In this document: positions 23,348 through 35,516 of the stretch, one piece after another
Numbering within the stretch: position 1 is the stretch's first letter
Layout: every line of letters begins with the position of its first letter
Assembly (NCBI GenBank): GCA_001466705.2
Contig: LATX02000241.1
Location: forward strand, 62,001-126,000
DNA: 64,000 nt
Origin: Moniliophthora roreri
Taxonomy: Eukaryota; Basidiomycota; Agaricomycetes; Agaricales; Marasmiaceae
Direction: 5' to 3'
Translations under genes and position numbers: made by a program
The notes under the pieces: generated by a model
The model's database searches: none
What the model was told of the DNA's origin: nothing
The model's input: the letters and a program-made list of their open reading frames with translations, nothing else

Positions 23348-23540
23348 AACTAATAGCAGTTTTTTGCAATTTATTTCAAAACCGGATTTCAAGAAAAGAT
23401 ACTGACTATAGCTGTTTCCTAGTACTTATTGGATGTTAGAATAAGGGAAAAAATTTTTGTACAAAGTAAATCATGGGAACCTCCAATTTGGGCCAAAAAG
23501 GATTTTAGGCCACAATGTAGCATTATGGTGGAGACATACC
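23348..23540 (+). other. Non-copia insert inside element B
   Basis: About 193 A/T-rich bases between the N and the point (about 23541) where copia sequence resumes. No match seen elsewhere in the window, no gene. Confidence 0.5.
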
Positions 23541-25278
23541 TATAGGATACCGGTTTATGCGACAGGATAAGACGATATTTACGGCTGCTCAAGCAGACTT
23601 CGATGAAGAAGATTTTCCGTACTCGTCTAATTCAGTTGATCGAACCTTACAATCAACCAATGGAATCTTATCTATTCCTTTTACTGGTATTAATCGACCA
23701 CGATCGGATAATGATGATGACGGTCATCAAAATCATGATCAAGGGGGAGGAAATGATGATGATGACGATCATCCTGACTTTCCTCAACCTAATCATCCCA
23801 ACCGAGGTAATGATCCTGTGGATCATCATCACAACCAGAATGATGATGAGGATCAATCACGACCTAAAAATACTGCACCGCCGCAAAACCCAATAGATCC
23901 TGAAATAAATAATATAAACAGGAGAATGCGACGAAGAGTACAGATGTTTGACCCAAGTCAACATCAACAAAGTTGTCCTAAAAGACAAACTCGTGTACCA
24001 CAGCGGTATGGAGACGCAATGGGTCGTATGCCTATCCGAGATAGATTACGTCTACGTACATATAACAACTTACCTGATTCTAATGATCNGTTAAATGAAA
24101 TTCCTACAGGACCCAAGCAGATCATTGGAGTCACTGGATCGGATGTCATAACTCATCAAGGAACAGTAATCATTCGTCATACCAATTCACTTGGAGAAAC
24201 CCATACGGTCAAACTTTATCCGGTGTTCTATTGGCCTAAAGCAAATCATAGACTTCTAGCTGGGAATAAATATATCGTAAATGGTTACGATATTAAATAT
24301 TCGTTCCCAGAAACCTCTATAATTACGAAAGCTAATGGTAAACTCTTTATGTCGCTATTCGCGAAACCAGAAAGAGATGGGTATACGTACCTACATGCTT
24401 CCTCTGTTAAACAGAACGAAGCAGTTACCATTCTCGCTTTCAAGATTAAATCAACTGATCCTGTAATTGCTCATAACAGATTTGGTCATATACCTTATCG
24501 AGTATTGACAAACTGCATGAAGCATTGCAAAGGATTTTCCATTGAGAAACAAGGATCTAAAAAGTCTTTGTGTAAGGGATGTGCTGAAGGAGGAACAGCA
24601 TCTAAACCTTACCACAGTTCTCAAAAGCGTAAAGAAAATATCCTAGAACTTATTCATATGGATATTAAGGAGTTTCCTATTAATTCTTACCACCAAAATC
24701 GTTATACATTAGTTCTAATTGATGACCATTCCTCAGTAGGATGGATTTATCATCAAAGAACTAAGAATCAATTTGAAACACTTACCAGCTTTAAACGCTT
24801 TCGTGCCCAAACCGAGAAGCAAACTGGTAAAATAATTAAATATGTTCAAACTGATCATGGTGGAGAATTTTTTGGAAATGAGTTCCAAACATATCTTAAA
24901 GATAATGGAATTCAAATGCGAAACTCAGCTCCTCATATACATCAACAGCAAGGTAGAGTCGAACGTTCAATTCGTACTCTAGCGGAAAAAGCAGAAAAAT
25001 TCCGCAATCATGCTTCCTTACCACAATCTTGGTGGGAATTTATGATGAACAACGCTGTACATGTATATAATCGCACTCCGAATAAACGCTTAGAATGGAA
25101 AACTCCAACCGAAATCTATAGTAAGAAAGTACCTGATGTCTCTTATTTCCGGACACCAGGATGTTCAGCGTATGTCTTTATTCATAAAGAACAACGCAAG
25201 AACAAACTATCAAAGAAAATGGAACGTATGACATTCTTAGATTACGCTCCTAATACTAAAGGATATCGGTTTATGTGA
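23541..25278 (+). pseudogene. Copia B hinge, then protease and integrase in broken order
   Basis: 23557-24088 encodes the Asp/His/Asn-rich hinge that should lie between integrase and RT. After the N at 24089 the reading returns to the protease (LNEIPTGPKQIIG). It then runs through the HHCC domain (HNRFGH, CKGC) and the full integrase core: D in HMDIKEFPI, D in VQTDHGGEF, E in GRVERSIRT. Ends at TGA 25276-25278; the equivalent codon near 23558 is CGA, another CGA to TGA change. All three DDE residues are present. Confidence 0.85.
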
Positions 25279-27723
25279 CAGGATAAGACGATATTTACGG
25301 CTGCTCAAGCAGACTTCGATGAAGAAGATTTTCCGTACTCGTCTAATTCAGTTGATCGAACCTTACAATCAACCAATGGAATCTTATCTATTCCTTTTAC
25401 TGGTATTAATCGACCACGATCGGATAATGATGATGACGGTCATCAAAATCACGATCAAGGGGGAGGAAATGACGATGTTTACAAACTTGTAGATTTACCT
25501 CAAGGTCGAAAAGCGATAAAATCCAGATGGGTTTTTGACGTCAAAACAGATGGCCGTTATAAGGCACGACTTGTAGCAAAAGGTTTCTCACAAGTCGAAG
25601 GAATAGATTATGACGAATTGTTCTCTCCTGTAGTACGCTTTGAAACCATTCGCGTATTACTTGCACTAGCCGCTCTTGAGGATTGGGATATCCAAGCGCT
25701 AGACGTCAAAACAGCCTTTCTCTATGGCGAACTTGACAAGGAGATTTATATGGAACAACCACAAGGATTCATCAAAGGTTCAAATAAAGTTTGGTTATTA
25801 CGCCGTGCATTATATGGTTTAAAACAAGCCTCTTTATCATGGTGGTACCAATGCACTAAATCCATGGCTAAACTAGGATTTAAGCGCTGTATATCAGACG
25901 CTGGTGTATATTACTTTATACGTGGAAATGATATAATCATTGCCATTGTATATGTAGATGATGCGATTTTCATGGGTTCAAATTCTAGCCTTCTTCATTC
26001 CAAGAAGAAAGAATTCATGAAAATATGGGAATGTAGAGATTTAGGCGAACCAAGAGAATTCTTACGAATGCGGATTACTCGAGATCGAAAGCGACGTACT
26101 CTATCACTTGACCAAAGTGACTATCTCGAGAAAATCATTAAACGCTTTGGCATGGAAAACGCCAATCCTACTCGCACTCCATTACCTGCCGGTTACAAAC
26201 CTACGGCTAATAAAGGAGAAGCGAACTCTACAATTAGGTCCCAATTCCAATCAGTGATCGGATCACTTCTATATCTATGCTTAGGTACCCGACCAGATAT
26301 TACCTTTCCGGTCATCAAACTTTCGCAATATGGGACAAATCCTACTCAGGAGCATCTCAACAAAGCGAAATATATCATTCGATACCTAATTGGAACCCGC
26401 AAATATTCTCTTACTTACAAAGATAAGCAAGGAGAACAAGGTTTCATAGCATATGCCGATTCTGACTGGGCTACAGATGAAGACACTAGAGTCTCACAAA
26501 CAGGTTATCTCATTAACTTCGCTTGTGCTCCAGTCTTCTGGGTTTCACAAAAACAGAAATCCGTAGCATTATCCAGTACTGAAGCCGAATATATGGCTTT
26601 ATCTGACTGTGCTAGACAGATCAAATGGATAATTAATCTATTCTCTGAAATCGAATATCCTATAGCAAAACTAGGATTTAAGCGCTGTATATCAGACGCT
26701 GGTGTATATTACTTTATACGTGGAAATGATATAATCATTGCCATTGTATATGTAGATGATGCAATTTTCATGGGTTCAAATTCTAGCGTTCTTCACTCTA
26801 AGAAGAAAGAATTCATGAAAATATGGGAATGTAGAGATTTAGGCGAACCTAGAGAATTCCTACAAATGCGGATTACTCGAGATCGAAAACGACGTACTTT
26901 ATCACTTGATCAAAGTGACTATCTCGAGAAAATCATTAAACGCTTTGGTATGGAAAACGCCAATCCTACTTGTACTCCATTACCTGCCGGTTATAAACCT
27001 ACTGCAAATAAAGGAGAAGCGAACTCTACAATTAGATCCCAATTCCAATCAGTGATCGGATCACTTCTATATTTATGCTTAGGTACCCGACCTGATATTA
27101 CCTTTCCGGTAATCAAACTTTCGCAATATGGGACAAATCCTACTCAGGAGCATCTCAACAAAGCGAAATACATCATTCAATACCTAATTGGAACCCGCAA
27201 ATATTCTCTTACTTACAAAGATAAGCAAGAAGAACAAGGTTTCATAGCATATGCCGATTCTGACTGGGCTACAGATGAAGACACTAGAGTCTCACAAACA
27301 GGTTATCTCATTAACTTCGCTTGTGCTCCAGTCTTCTGGGTTTCACAAAAACAGAAATCCGTAGCATTATCCAGTACTGAAGCCGAATATATGGCTTTAT
27401 CTGACTGTGCTAGACAGATCAAATGGATAATTAATCTATTCTCTGAAATCGAATATCCTATAGCAAAACTACCATTGCTTAGTGATAATCAAGGTGCTAT
27501 CTTCATCAGTAAAAATCAAGTTACTGAAAAACGAACAAAGCACATTGATATTAAATATCACCATATTCGAGAATGCGTTGCCAAGAAGAAAGTAGAAGTA
27601 TTCTTCATCCCCACAAATCAACAACCTGCGGATCTTATGACGAAGAATCTACCTTGGGACAAATTTCAACGCCACAGAGAATTTCTCGGCCTTACATTCT
27701 TTAAGACCGATTCCTCCATATAG
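25279..27723 (+). pseudogene. Copia B reverse transcriptase and RNase H, partly duplicated
   Basis: Hinge until about 25476, a deletion, then RT: WVFDVKTDG, KARLVAKGFSQVEGIDY, VKTAFLYGELDKEIYMEQP, the catalytic YVDDAIFMGS, and RNase H (ADSDWATDED, STEAEYMAL, LLSDNQGA, HIDIKYHHIRE). At about 26672 the RNase H end joins back into RT at a short shared AAACTA, so part of RT and most of RNase H occur twice before the TAG at 27721-27723. Between 25618 and 27723 the frame is open, so this block is young. Confidence 0.88.
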
Positions 27724-27765
27724 CTCAATCACTACAAAGTTTATCACAAACTTAGTGAGGGGGAG

Positions 27766-28282
27766 TGTTGAAGCACAGTACCTGTACTATACTAAACTAG
27801 GTACATTAGGAACACTAGTTATTGTATTACTTGCGTATGTGATCAACTACGGAACTTACAAAGTACGTTCCTGAGCTTCTCCGGAGCTTGCACTACAGTC
27901 ATAGGAGTGCTCCCTCGTCCAGTAGGAGTATTGTAGCCTCATGCACAATACAGTAGAACACATGTAGAATTCATGTATAGTTCCTTCCTTTGTCAGACGA
28001 TTGTATTGTGTCTCTCCAAGACACATTATTCTTGGATACTTCATCTCACAAGTATTCAGTAGCTTACATCCATAGCTTACTAGGTTTCTCCGTTTATCTA
28101 CGGAACTTATCCTTTAGAGTAGTATAAAAGCAAGCATGTATGTAGCTACATTCCTCAGTTCAATTTACATTGACTACTCTGCACATCGCACCTCTACAAC
28201 CCTCAAGGTTCTAAACAAGTTCTCGTACAAATGTGAGTTGAGCACACTCCACTGCGCTTTACGTCTCCGTTCTGTCTCAACA
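27766..28282 (+). repeat. 3' LTR of copia B
   Basis: 517 bases, preceded by a polypurine tract (gtgagggggag). Starts TGTTGAAG, ends TCAACA. A TATA box (TATAAAAG) lies near 28124-28131. Confidence 0.92.
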
Positions 28283-28943
28283 AAGAACCGTGAGGCACTC
28301 GCATCGTATAGAAGATACGGAGCCGGCCGCCAGCAGTCTCAATTGGCACCAAAGGAAGCGCGAAGTTTTTACTCGAAATTTCAGCCATGAGTTGGGACAC
28401 GCAGTCGCATGAGTGTCGGCATTGGCCGCACGAGCCGTTTTGCCATCGGGATCTGACAACATCCCAGTCCGGTATCAAAACGGCACCTTATTCATGAACG
28501 TGAAATTGTACAAGTACGTTCCGCCGATTTCCTAGCTACTGTGACCCTTCCGACAAGATAGGTCTCTTCGGGATTGACAGAGATACTGACCAAGTCCAAT
28601 CGATGCCTGATATCCGAGCCCGATGTGATAACTCAGTTCTAAGTATGAATGCCTAACCAAGGGACTCGCATAAACGTATTAGGTGCCAGGTTACCCCATC
28701 AATGCATCACCTCCCATCAAGATTTCTTTTTCAGTTTTCCAAGTGTACCTGAGGTGGCACGCTGTTTTCCTCCATGTTCTGTTCGTATTCTGCATCATAT
28801 AGCTGTTGATTAGTGCCGCTGGATTTAATCAGTATACATTTGACATGAATTTGGTTTTTAAACCTCCTGATGGTTGTTATTGTTACAGATCCTTTCCGCT
28901 CCCATCCTCTCTTTTGTTATTGGTCAAGGCATCTAACCCCATA
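28283..28943. other. Intergenic, no supported gene
   Basis: An open stretch directly after the LTR (28283-28387) may be the tail of an interrupted host gene, but has no recognised motif. Nothing else seen. Confidence 0.4.
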
Positions 28944-28948
28944 CCTAT

Positions 28949-29330
28949 TGTTACGCGAGTCCTTCGCTGTCAACACTAAGTTCAAGTTTGAGCTTGAAGG
29001 ACTTGATTCTTGAAGTCAATTAGATTGATGAATTGACTTAAGATAGAGTTTTTAGATGATCAGACAAGGTTATGATAAGGTTTAACCAGGTCAAGCTGGA
29101 GAAGCTTGTCAACTGGTTAAGTGTATTTATAGTATAGACTCTAACTATGACTAAGTACTCAGAACTAAAAATAGCTACTATGAGTAAGCACAGTGAATCT
29201 TAGTAAGTAAAAGAAACTGATGGAAGGAATTGGTAAGGAAAAGAAATACAAGACTAAGCATGGTGACTAAAGGCGGAGTGAAAGTACAGTAACCGTCCAA
29301 TAAGTCCTCGGACTTCCCTTGATTGTAACA
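28949..29330 (-). repeat. Solo LTR of a second gypsy family, with target duplication
   Basis: 382 bases, TGTTACGCGAG...GATTGTAACA on the plus strand. Flanked by CCTAT on both sides (28944-28948 and 29331-29335). Orientation is set by CCAGCTTGACCTGGTTAA on the minus strand (29099-29082), shared with the other gypsy LTRs, with TATAAATA upstream of it. Confidence 0.88.
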
Positions 29331-29964
29331 CCTATGCCCTCTGAAGCTTTCTGGATTTGCCATATGTGTGAGATTGACACCTACGTTGCATAAGTCGCAA
29401 TCTGTTTTTCGAAGTCAAAAATGGTTTGGTGATTTGCGCGTAAAACGTTGCGGTTCGGTATTGGACCCTGCTTTTTGTTTTCCCTTGCCATTACTTTGAG
29501 AAGGATGAAGGAAGGGGAAGGAAGAACAGCGGTTATGGAATTGGTCGCTCTGTATTCATATTGCGGGAAGCATGTAGTAAATATGTTTACATTTCGTAGG
29601 ACAAAGAGCCACCATACTAGTAGTACGGTCGCAGACTGTCACTATATGTCACATTCTTAAAAAGAAATTCGATAAGGGGGCGTTAGGGGTAAGACGGCAT
29701 CTGGGTGCTGCGTTTATGCAAGCCCCTTGGTTGTAACGCACCGTGACCATAATGATTATGAGACGTCGTAATAACCATGGTATGTCCCAACGAAGACATT
29801 ATAGCCACTCCTGAGCTCTTGTTCCACAGTTGACTCCGTCCAACTCCGTCATAACCCATACTCTCCGATACCCCATATGTTTGAGCAGTCCACCAAGTTG
29901 GTTACCGCAAAAAAACCATACATTCTCAATACCTCATATGGTGGAATACATGAATTGGAATATC

Positions 29965-30175
29965 TAACACCCGAAATTCCGGACGGCGGGTCGATGGCGG
30001 GCCAAAATTTCTGAACGGCAGCAGTGAAATCGTCCTCACGAGTCCCGGTCGGTCATCATATGGCGAAAAACCACTTGATGTCCTCAAGGCAGGTCTTCTG
30101 CAGCTCAAGAAGTCCATAAAGGACCGAAAAGATGCTCTCCATAAGGAAAGCTCTCGCAGCGGCAAACGGAGTTCG
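29965..30175 (+). other. Coding-like orphan exon
   Basis: One frame reads GEKPLDVLKAGLLQLKKSIKDRKDALHKE, an amphipathic, charged stretch with protein-like composition, and stops at a TAA (30175-30177) that overlaps a GTAAGT donor. It could be one exon of an unrecognised gene or a remnant. No start or partner exon was found. Confidence 0.3.
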
Positions 30176-31689
30176 TAAGTATGTTACAGACATTGATGAG
30201 CAGTTTGCACGTAGGTTGGAGGCTCTTCTTGCGACTTTCGGACACTAGACACACGTTCAGGCAATAGAGACGACTCAGATTACTGATTATTTTCATGTGC
30301 AGTAGCATAGAAATATACACACACCCAGATATCTATTTATCCATCACCTTGTATTCTATCATTTGACCATATAAGGGACTGAGAATCCATACTCTTCGAA
30401 AACCCGTACTTTTGAGTGTCCACCGAGGAGTACGTTATGACAGAGTCGACTATATAGCAAATCGGCACCAAATCTTTATCGGAATCATACGTACGTAAAT
30501 ACAAAGGCAAAAGGACCGTACTACGGTACAGTTACACCTGATCGGCTGCAATAGAGTGTGTTAGCATATCATTGACTCAGAGGAACAACATGCAAGGTTA
30601 CCCAGTCAGGTCAGTCCGACACATGCAAACTCCTAAATGTTTCCTAGATGGGACGGCGGAACTCCCAAAGCGAGAGCCCGTCCTACGGGATCAAAACAAA
30701 GGATAGCATAATGGAGACCAAGACCATCGTCATCCAGAACCTCATGAGTTCTGCTGGCTTGTGGCTAGAGGGGAGCTTCGGTAACGGTCAGAACGTGAAT
30801 AATCGATGATCACCAGAAGGAGGTGTCCTTCTGACCTATTCTGACCATGACAGCCCAACGAAGTGGCGTACTAGAGCACCTGAAAACGATTGAATATGAT
30901 TCACACAAAGACGGTACCCAGCGCATTATCGCCTGTGATGGGGTAACTGTGAGCCCAAGCATACGAAACCAAGCACCGTGGCTGGTGAGGTCTCGCGAGT
31001 GTATTGACGTTATGTTGAATGTGGCCGATGGAGGTAAACTTGGATAAAGATCGTGTGTGTTGGTACTTCAGGATGCACCGGGAGTTTCCTAAAGCTTGGA
31101 TGACTCGCATCGGTTGGTATCTGGCAAAGAATGTATTCCTATTGGTGACTAGATGAGCCATTCAATCTGAAATATTCAAATAAACACGTACCCAAAATGT
31201 GTTTTGTCCTAACATATCCCACCAAACAATAGCAAGTCGAGATTGGCAGTCAAATGAACCTCTGTCAAGCTAAGAAAAATCAGCATCAGTGAGCGAGTAT
31301 CACCAATAGGGTTCCTGGCGGATCGGATTGCAGATCCGGCGGTTGGGCGCTAACCTGGCGCTTGCGGTCCGGCGCTCGCTCGCTCCCACGATGATTCACC
31401 AGCAACGGTATGTGAGCGATTTTCATTTCTACCTCTGCACGTCCAATGAGCCTGCTAATGACGCCGTATATCATCGTAAACCTCGCAGGAAACAGATCTG
31501 GTGACTCCTGAGCTTGACAGGTAGGAAACGGGAGCTGTCGCCGACGGTGGTGGTCTGGGCAAAGGGTTAAGCGTGGGAATTTTGTCAACGGCACTCTGGG
31601 TTGCCTCACGTGTTGCGCTTCGTCATTCTACTATCCAGAAGCTCTCCCTCTCCCCTTGGGTGGTTTTTGAACACCCAACATACGATAAC

Positions 31690-32064
31690 TCCTCCGTTTT
31701 CCGGCATTCGCTGACATTTTGTCTCCAGATCAAACTCCCACGACGGTCCTTACCACAGCTAACGACGTATTCGACTCTTTTTCTTAGCCTCTTCCGAGTC
31801 ATGGTGACACGTCGCCTGGGTGATGAGGGCCATGCTGGCCGCTCTTCGATGTCATGCCGCTAATGATTATTCGCCGGATTTCAGGTTCCCTGGTTTACAA
31901 ATCTTTCGTTCGATTTTTTCTCGCAAATGGACCATAATTTTCGAAACATAGTCGCACTAAATTGGATAATGCACCATCTTCTCATGCTGTGCTCTTGAAT
32001 ACATTGGGCTCTAACTCTGGCAGAACTCAGATTTGGAGCATACTCATCCACCGATAAATTCTTG
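31690..32064 (+). repeat. Diverged direct repeat, copy 1
   Basis: Shares an ordered series of motifs with 32444-32850: actcccacgacggtcc, tattcgactctt, aatctttcgttcgattt, agtcgcact, gctctggcagaact, tttggagcat. Several indels and many substitutions separate the copies, so the duplication is old. Product, if any, unknown. Confidence 0.65.
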
Positions 32065-32443
32065 TTACCTCCAACGAATCATCCCAACTCCATGGTCAAT
32101 GAGAAATTTGGCGAGCAGGTATTCGTATGCAGCGCTCATGGCGTATGATCTTTCGCTCAGACGCACCGTGTGTAAACTGATAATCGAACGCTAGAAGTGA
32201 AGGGATGAGTTGGAGGTGAATTTTGGATCCGACGATGTTGTGGCATGGACGGTATGCAATTGTTTACTCGTGGAAATGGGTACTAATCGTCTCTCTTTCG
32301 CACTACTTACGTCGGTTCCTGTATACGGGTATGAATTGCGTCCTCAGCGACCAAAGCGCTAGCTTTGAGGTCATCATCAACGATGGACAATCGGAGCTTC
32401 GGAGCCAGCAGAGTCTGTGAACTTGCGTATCGCCGAAAATGAC

Positions 32444-32850
32444 TGTTTCCGCCGTTCGCCGAGATTTTTCGCTTCCCATGACGGTCCCTGTCACGGCCAA
32501 CGACCTATTCGACTCTTCGACTCGGCCTCTTCGTGCTGGCATGTCGTCTTGCACTTCCAACCCCAAACTTTTGGGATATCCCTAACCTTTCAAAAATACA
32601 AATCAGAATCTCGATTGAGCTCCTTGGAGGGGGAACGGGTGGTGTCGATGTCGAGGTGGGTGATGAGAGCCATGATGATGAGACTGTTCTTCAATGACAC
32701 GGTTTATCAATCTTTCGTTCGATTTTATCGACAATGGATTATAATATAGTCGCACTTAATTGGGTAATACACGATCTCCTCATGTCGTGCTCTTCAATAC
32801 GTAGGACCCTAGCTCTGGCAGAACTAAGGTTTGGAGCATGCTCACACGAT
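32444..32850 (+). repeat. Diverged direct repeat, copy 2
   Basis: Second copy of 31690-32064, about 0.75 kb downstream. A short frame from about 32437 reads MTVSAVRRDFSLPMTVPV, but no gene model could be supported. Confidence 0.65.
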
Positions 32851-33185
32851 AAACCCCTGCGTACGACTGGTTCGTTTGGCAGACTGAACAGTGGTACTTT
32901 CGTGTCTAATCGGTGTATCTCTCCAGGTAAGTCTCTAACCGCGCTTAGGAATCAAAGTACGGAACTACCTTCGACTTGTAATGATCTCAAATCCGGTCCC
33001 ATCAAGTCGCCAGAAGTGAATTGAGATCAAACTTGCTTTATACAAAACGACAGATATGAAGCTATCCAAACGTAACTACCAAGGATATTTGACTTTGACT
33101 GCGCAAAAGTCACGAGTCAGTTCAAAATCGATTATGGAGAAGCAGAGGGAAACTCACACTGCGACTAACTGCCCCGAAAGTTCGT

Positions 33186-33993
<808 letters not shown>

Positions 33994-34050
33994 TTCGATG
34001 ACTTTGACTTCTGAGAGCTTGGTGCTGTTGGCTTAGGTTCGAATACCTTG

Positions 34051-34061
34051 CTTTTATATAT
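34051..34061 (-). promoter_or_regulatory. TATA box of the xylanase gene
   Basis: ATATATAAAAG on the minus strand, about 60-70 bases upstream of the ATG. A CCGGGG string at about 34082-34077 fits the Cre1/CreA carbon-repressor consensus, but such a short match is weak evidence. Confidence 0.5.
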
Positions 34062-34065
34062 GCTG

Positions 34066-34560
34066 GCAATAACGTCCCCCGGATGTTGTTATAGGTTGGA
34101 TATCTTTACCCAGAACATATTTTTCCAGAAGTTTGTGTTCAAGGGAGCTTAGGAATAACGTCGGAGGGAAGAGACATATGGTTCAATCCGCGATTGATAG
34201 TTGACGCGCTGAGCATGATTGGACCAAGTATTGTACAACCCCGGTATAACACCAATATAACGCCAGATGATTCAGCTTGTGACGCCACTCGGACCCGTGA
34301 GTAGGCAAAACAATTCATCATACCAACTGTGGTACAACTCGCGCATCTTCAATTTAGAAGGCTAACGCAAAATTGTCGAGGTAACAAGCGGTAATTATCC
34401 TTCTTGTGGCCGGCGTTCCTGATTTGTGCCACATGGCCTTCTTAATGAAACATGTGAAGCGTCGCTACGAGCGACCTGTCCTTGGCCGACAGTTGCGTAG
34501 CGAGATGACTTTCAGAGTCGAAGCTTGTGCGAGATGAAATCAAGGGGAGTTCTGTCGGAC
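34066..34560. other. Upstream region of the xylanase, no gene
   Basis: No supported coding frame. A GGCTAA at 34360-34365 matches the ascomycete XlnR core, but agaricomycetes are not known to use it and it is a single six-base match. Confidence 0.4.
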
Positions 34561-34561
34561 G

Positions 34562-35280
34562 AATAAATTCTCTCTAAATTCACGCATATATACGATGGTA
34601 AAAAAGGTGCTTACTCGGAATTGAATTCTCTTATTTTGGGAGGTGAGCCGTGAATCAGTGTCTGGTATATCAGTAAGGGTACAAACCAAAGGATAAAGCG
34701 TAGGGTACGTACCCAGCCCAAGCAGGGGGGATGTAAGTTGTCGTTATGGGTGGCACTAAAACTTCCGACTTGATTTCCAATGCTACACATCTCCGAGGTG
34801 AAAAGATGAGTAGGCTAGTGTTGGGGGTATTAGGTCCGGAGAAGTACGTGAACTGTCACTTGTCGCCCAGCCTAACCTCCTCAACCTGTCCAAAACGCCT
34901 TCATCTACCTTCCGAAATTGTTGAGTGGTCGTCAGAAAGGTTTAGGGGCTACTAAATAAGACGACACATCTTACTGCTAATCCTTCCTCTAAACAGCGGC
35001 AAAACCAAGTCTAAACAACGGTAAAACCAACGAACGCAACGTGGTAACATGGCAGCTGCACTGCCGCGAGGCTTCTTAAGAAACGTGGTGCTGCCTCGAA
35101 GTTGCTTATTTAATGCTCAACGTGACCTGATATCTTGAATCTTGAACTCTGATCTCTGTTCATCTATATCTGCGAATCTCTGAAAACGTCCAAAGTCCCC
35201 TACATCCCACGCCTCACCTTGAATCTTCCATTCTGTGATTGGAGGGGAAGCTTGATCAGTTATGAATGTGATCATGAATA
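34562..35280 (+). repeat. Duplicated segment, copy 1 (matches 37315-38034)
   Basis: About 720 bases, essentially identical to 37315-38034. The second copy starts right after the N at 37313, and both run into the same MITE. Identity plus the N suggests two alleles or two overlapping contigs placed side by side. No gene is supported; a 69-codon frame is conserved only because the copies are identical. Confidence 0.85.
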
Positions 35281-35282
35281 TA

Positions 35283-35514
35283 CTGGGGTATTTCGATTGA
35301 TTCGGATGGTCACAGGTCACGGAGGGTCCATCGGAATAGGCTCGGACTGTGACCACCAGAAAATTACCAAATTTGGCAGTTTTGGGTTGATTTTGGGCAC
35401 TAGAATCCGAAAAATCTTCGGCGGTCACGGACCGCCAGGCCTCCATCCGAATGGTTGAGTCCGGATGGACAAGTCACAGGTCACAGGCCATCCGAATCAA
35501 TCGAAATACCCCAG
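35283..35514. mobile_element. Stowaway/Tc1-mariner-like MITE, 232-base version
   Basis: Terminal inverted repeats CTGGGGTATTTCGATTGATT... and ...AATCAATCGAAATACCCCAG, flanked by TA on both sides (35281-35282 and 35515-35516), the target preference of Tc1/mariner. No ORF of note. Internal repeats of tcggatggtcac. Non-autonomous. Confidence 0.8.
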
Positions 35515-35516
35515 TA

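Larger units (their letters stand above)
15592..28282 (+). mobile_element. Copia element B, mosaic copy with duplicated and deleted blocks
   Basis: Order: partial 5' LTR, leader, gag, protease, integrase, hinge, RT, RNase H, 3' LTR, but with pieces repeated out of order. N bases at 15850, 18161, 21015, 22680, 23347 and 24089 sit at breaks; breaks without N are near 20465, 23130, 25476 and 26672. Flanks cttcg and aagaa do not match as a target duplication. Some of this may be true rearrangement, but most is probably contig ends in repeats joined end to end. Confidence 0.85.
29336..33185. other. Mostly intergenic, no complete gene supported
   Basis: Nearly 3.9 kb with short ORFs. Two items are listed separately: a coding-like stretch at 29965-30175 and a diverged direct repeat at 31690-32064 and 32444-32850. 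Nothing else recognised. Confidence 0.4.

Noticed and set aside
34360..34365. XlnR-type GGCTAA site upstream of the xylanase
   Set aside because: One six-base match is expected by chance, and this regulator is known from ascomycetes.
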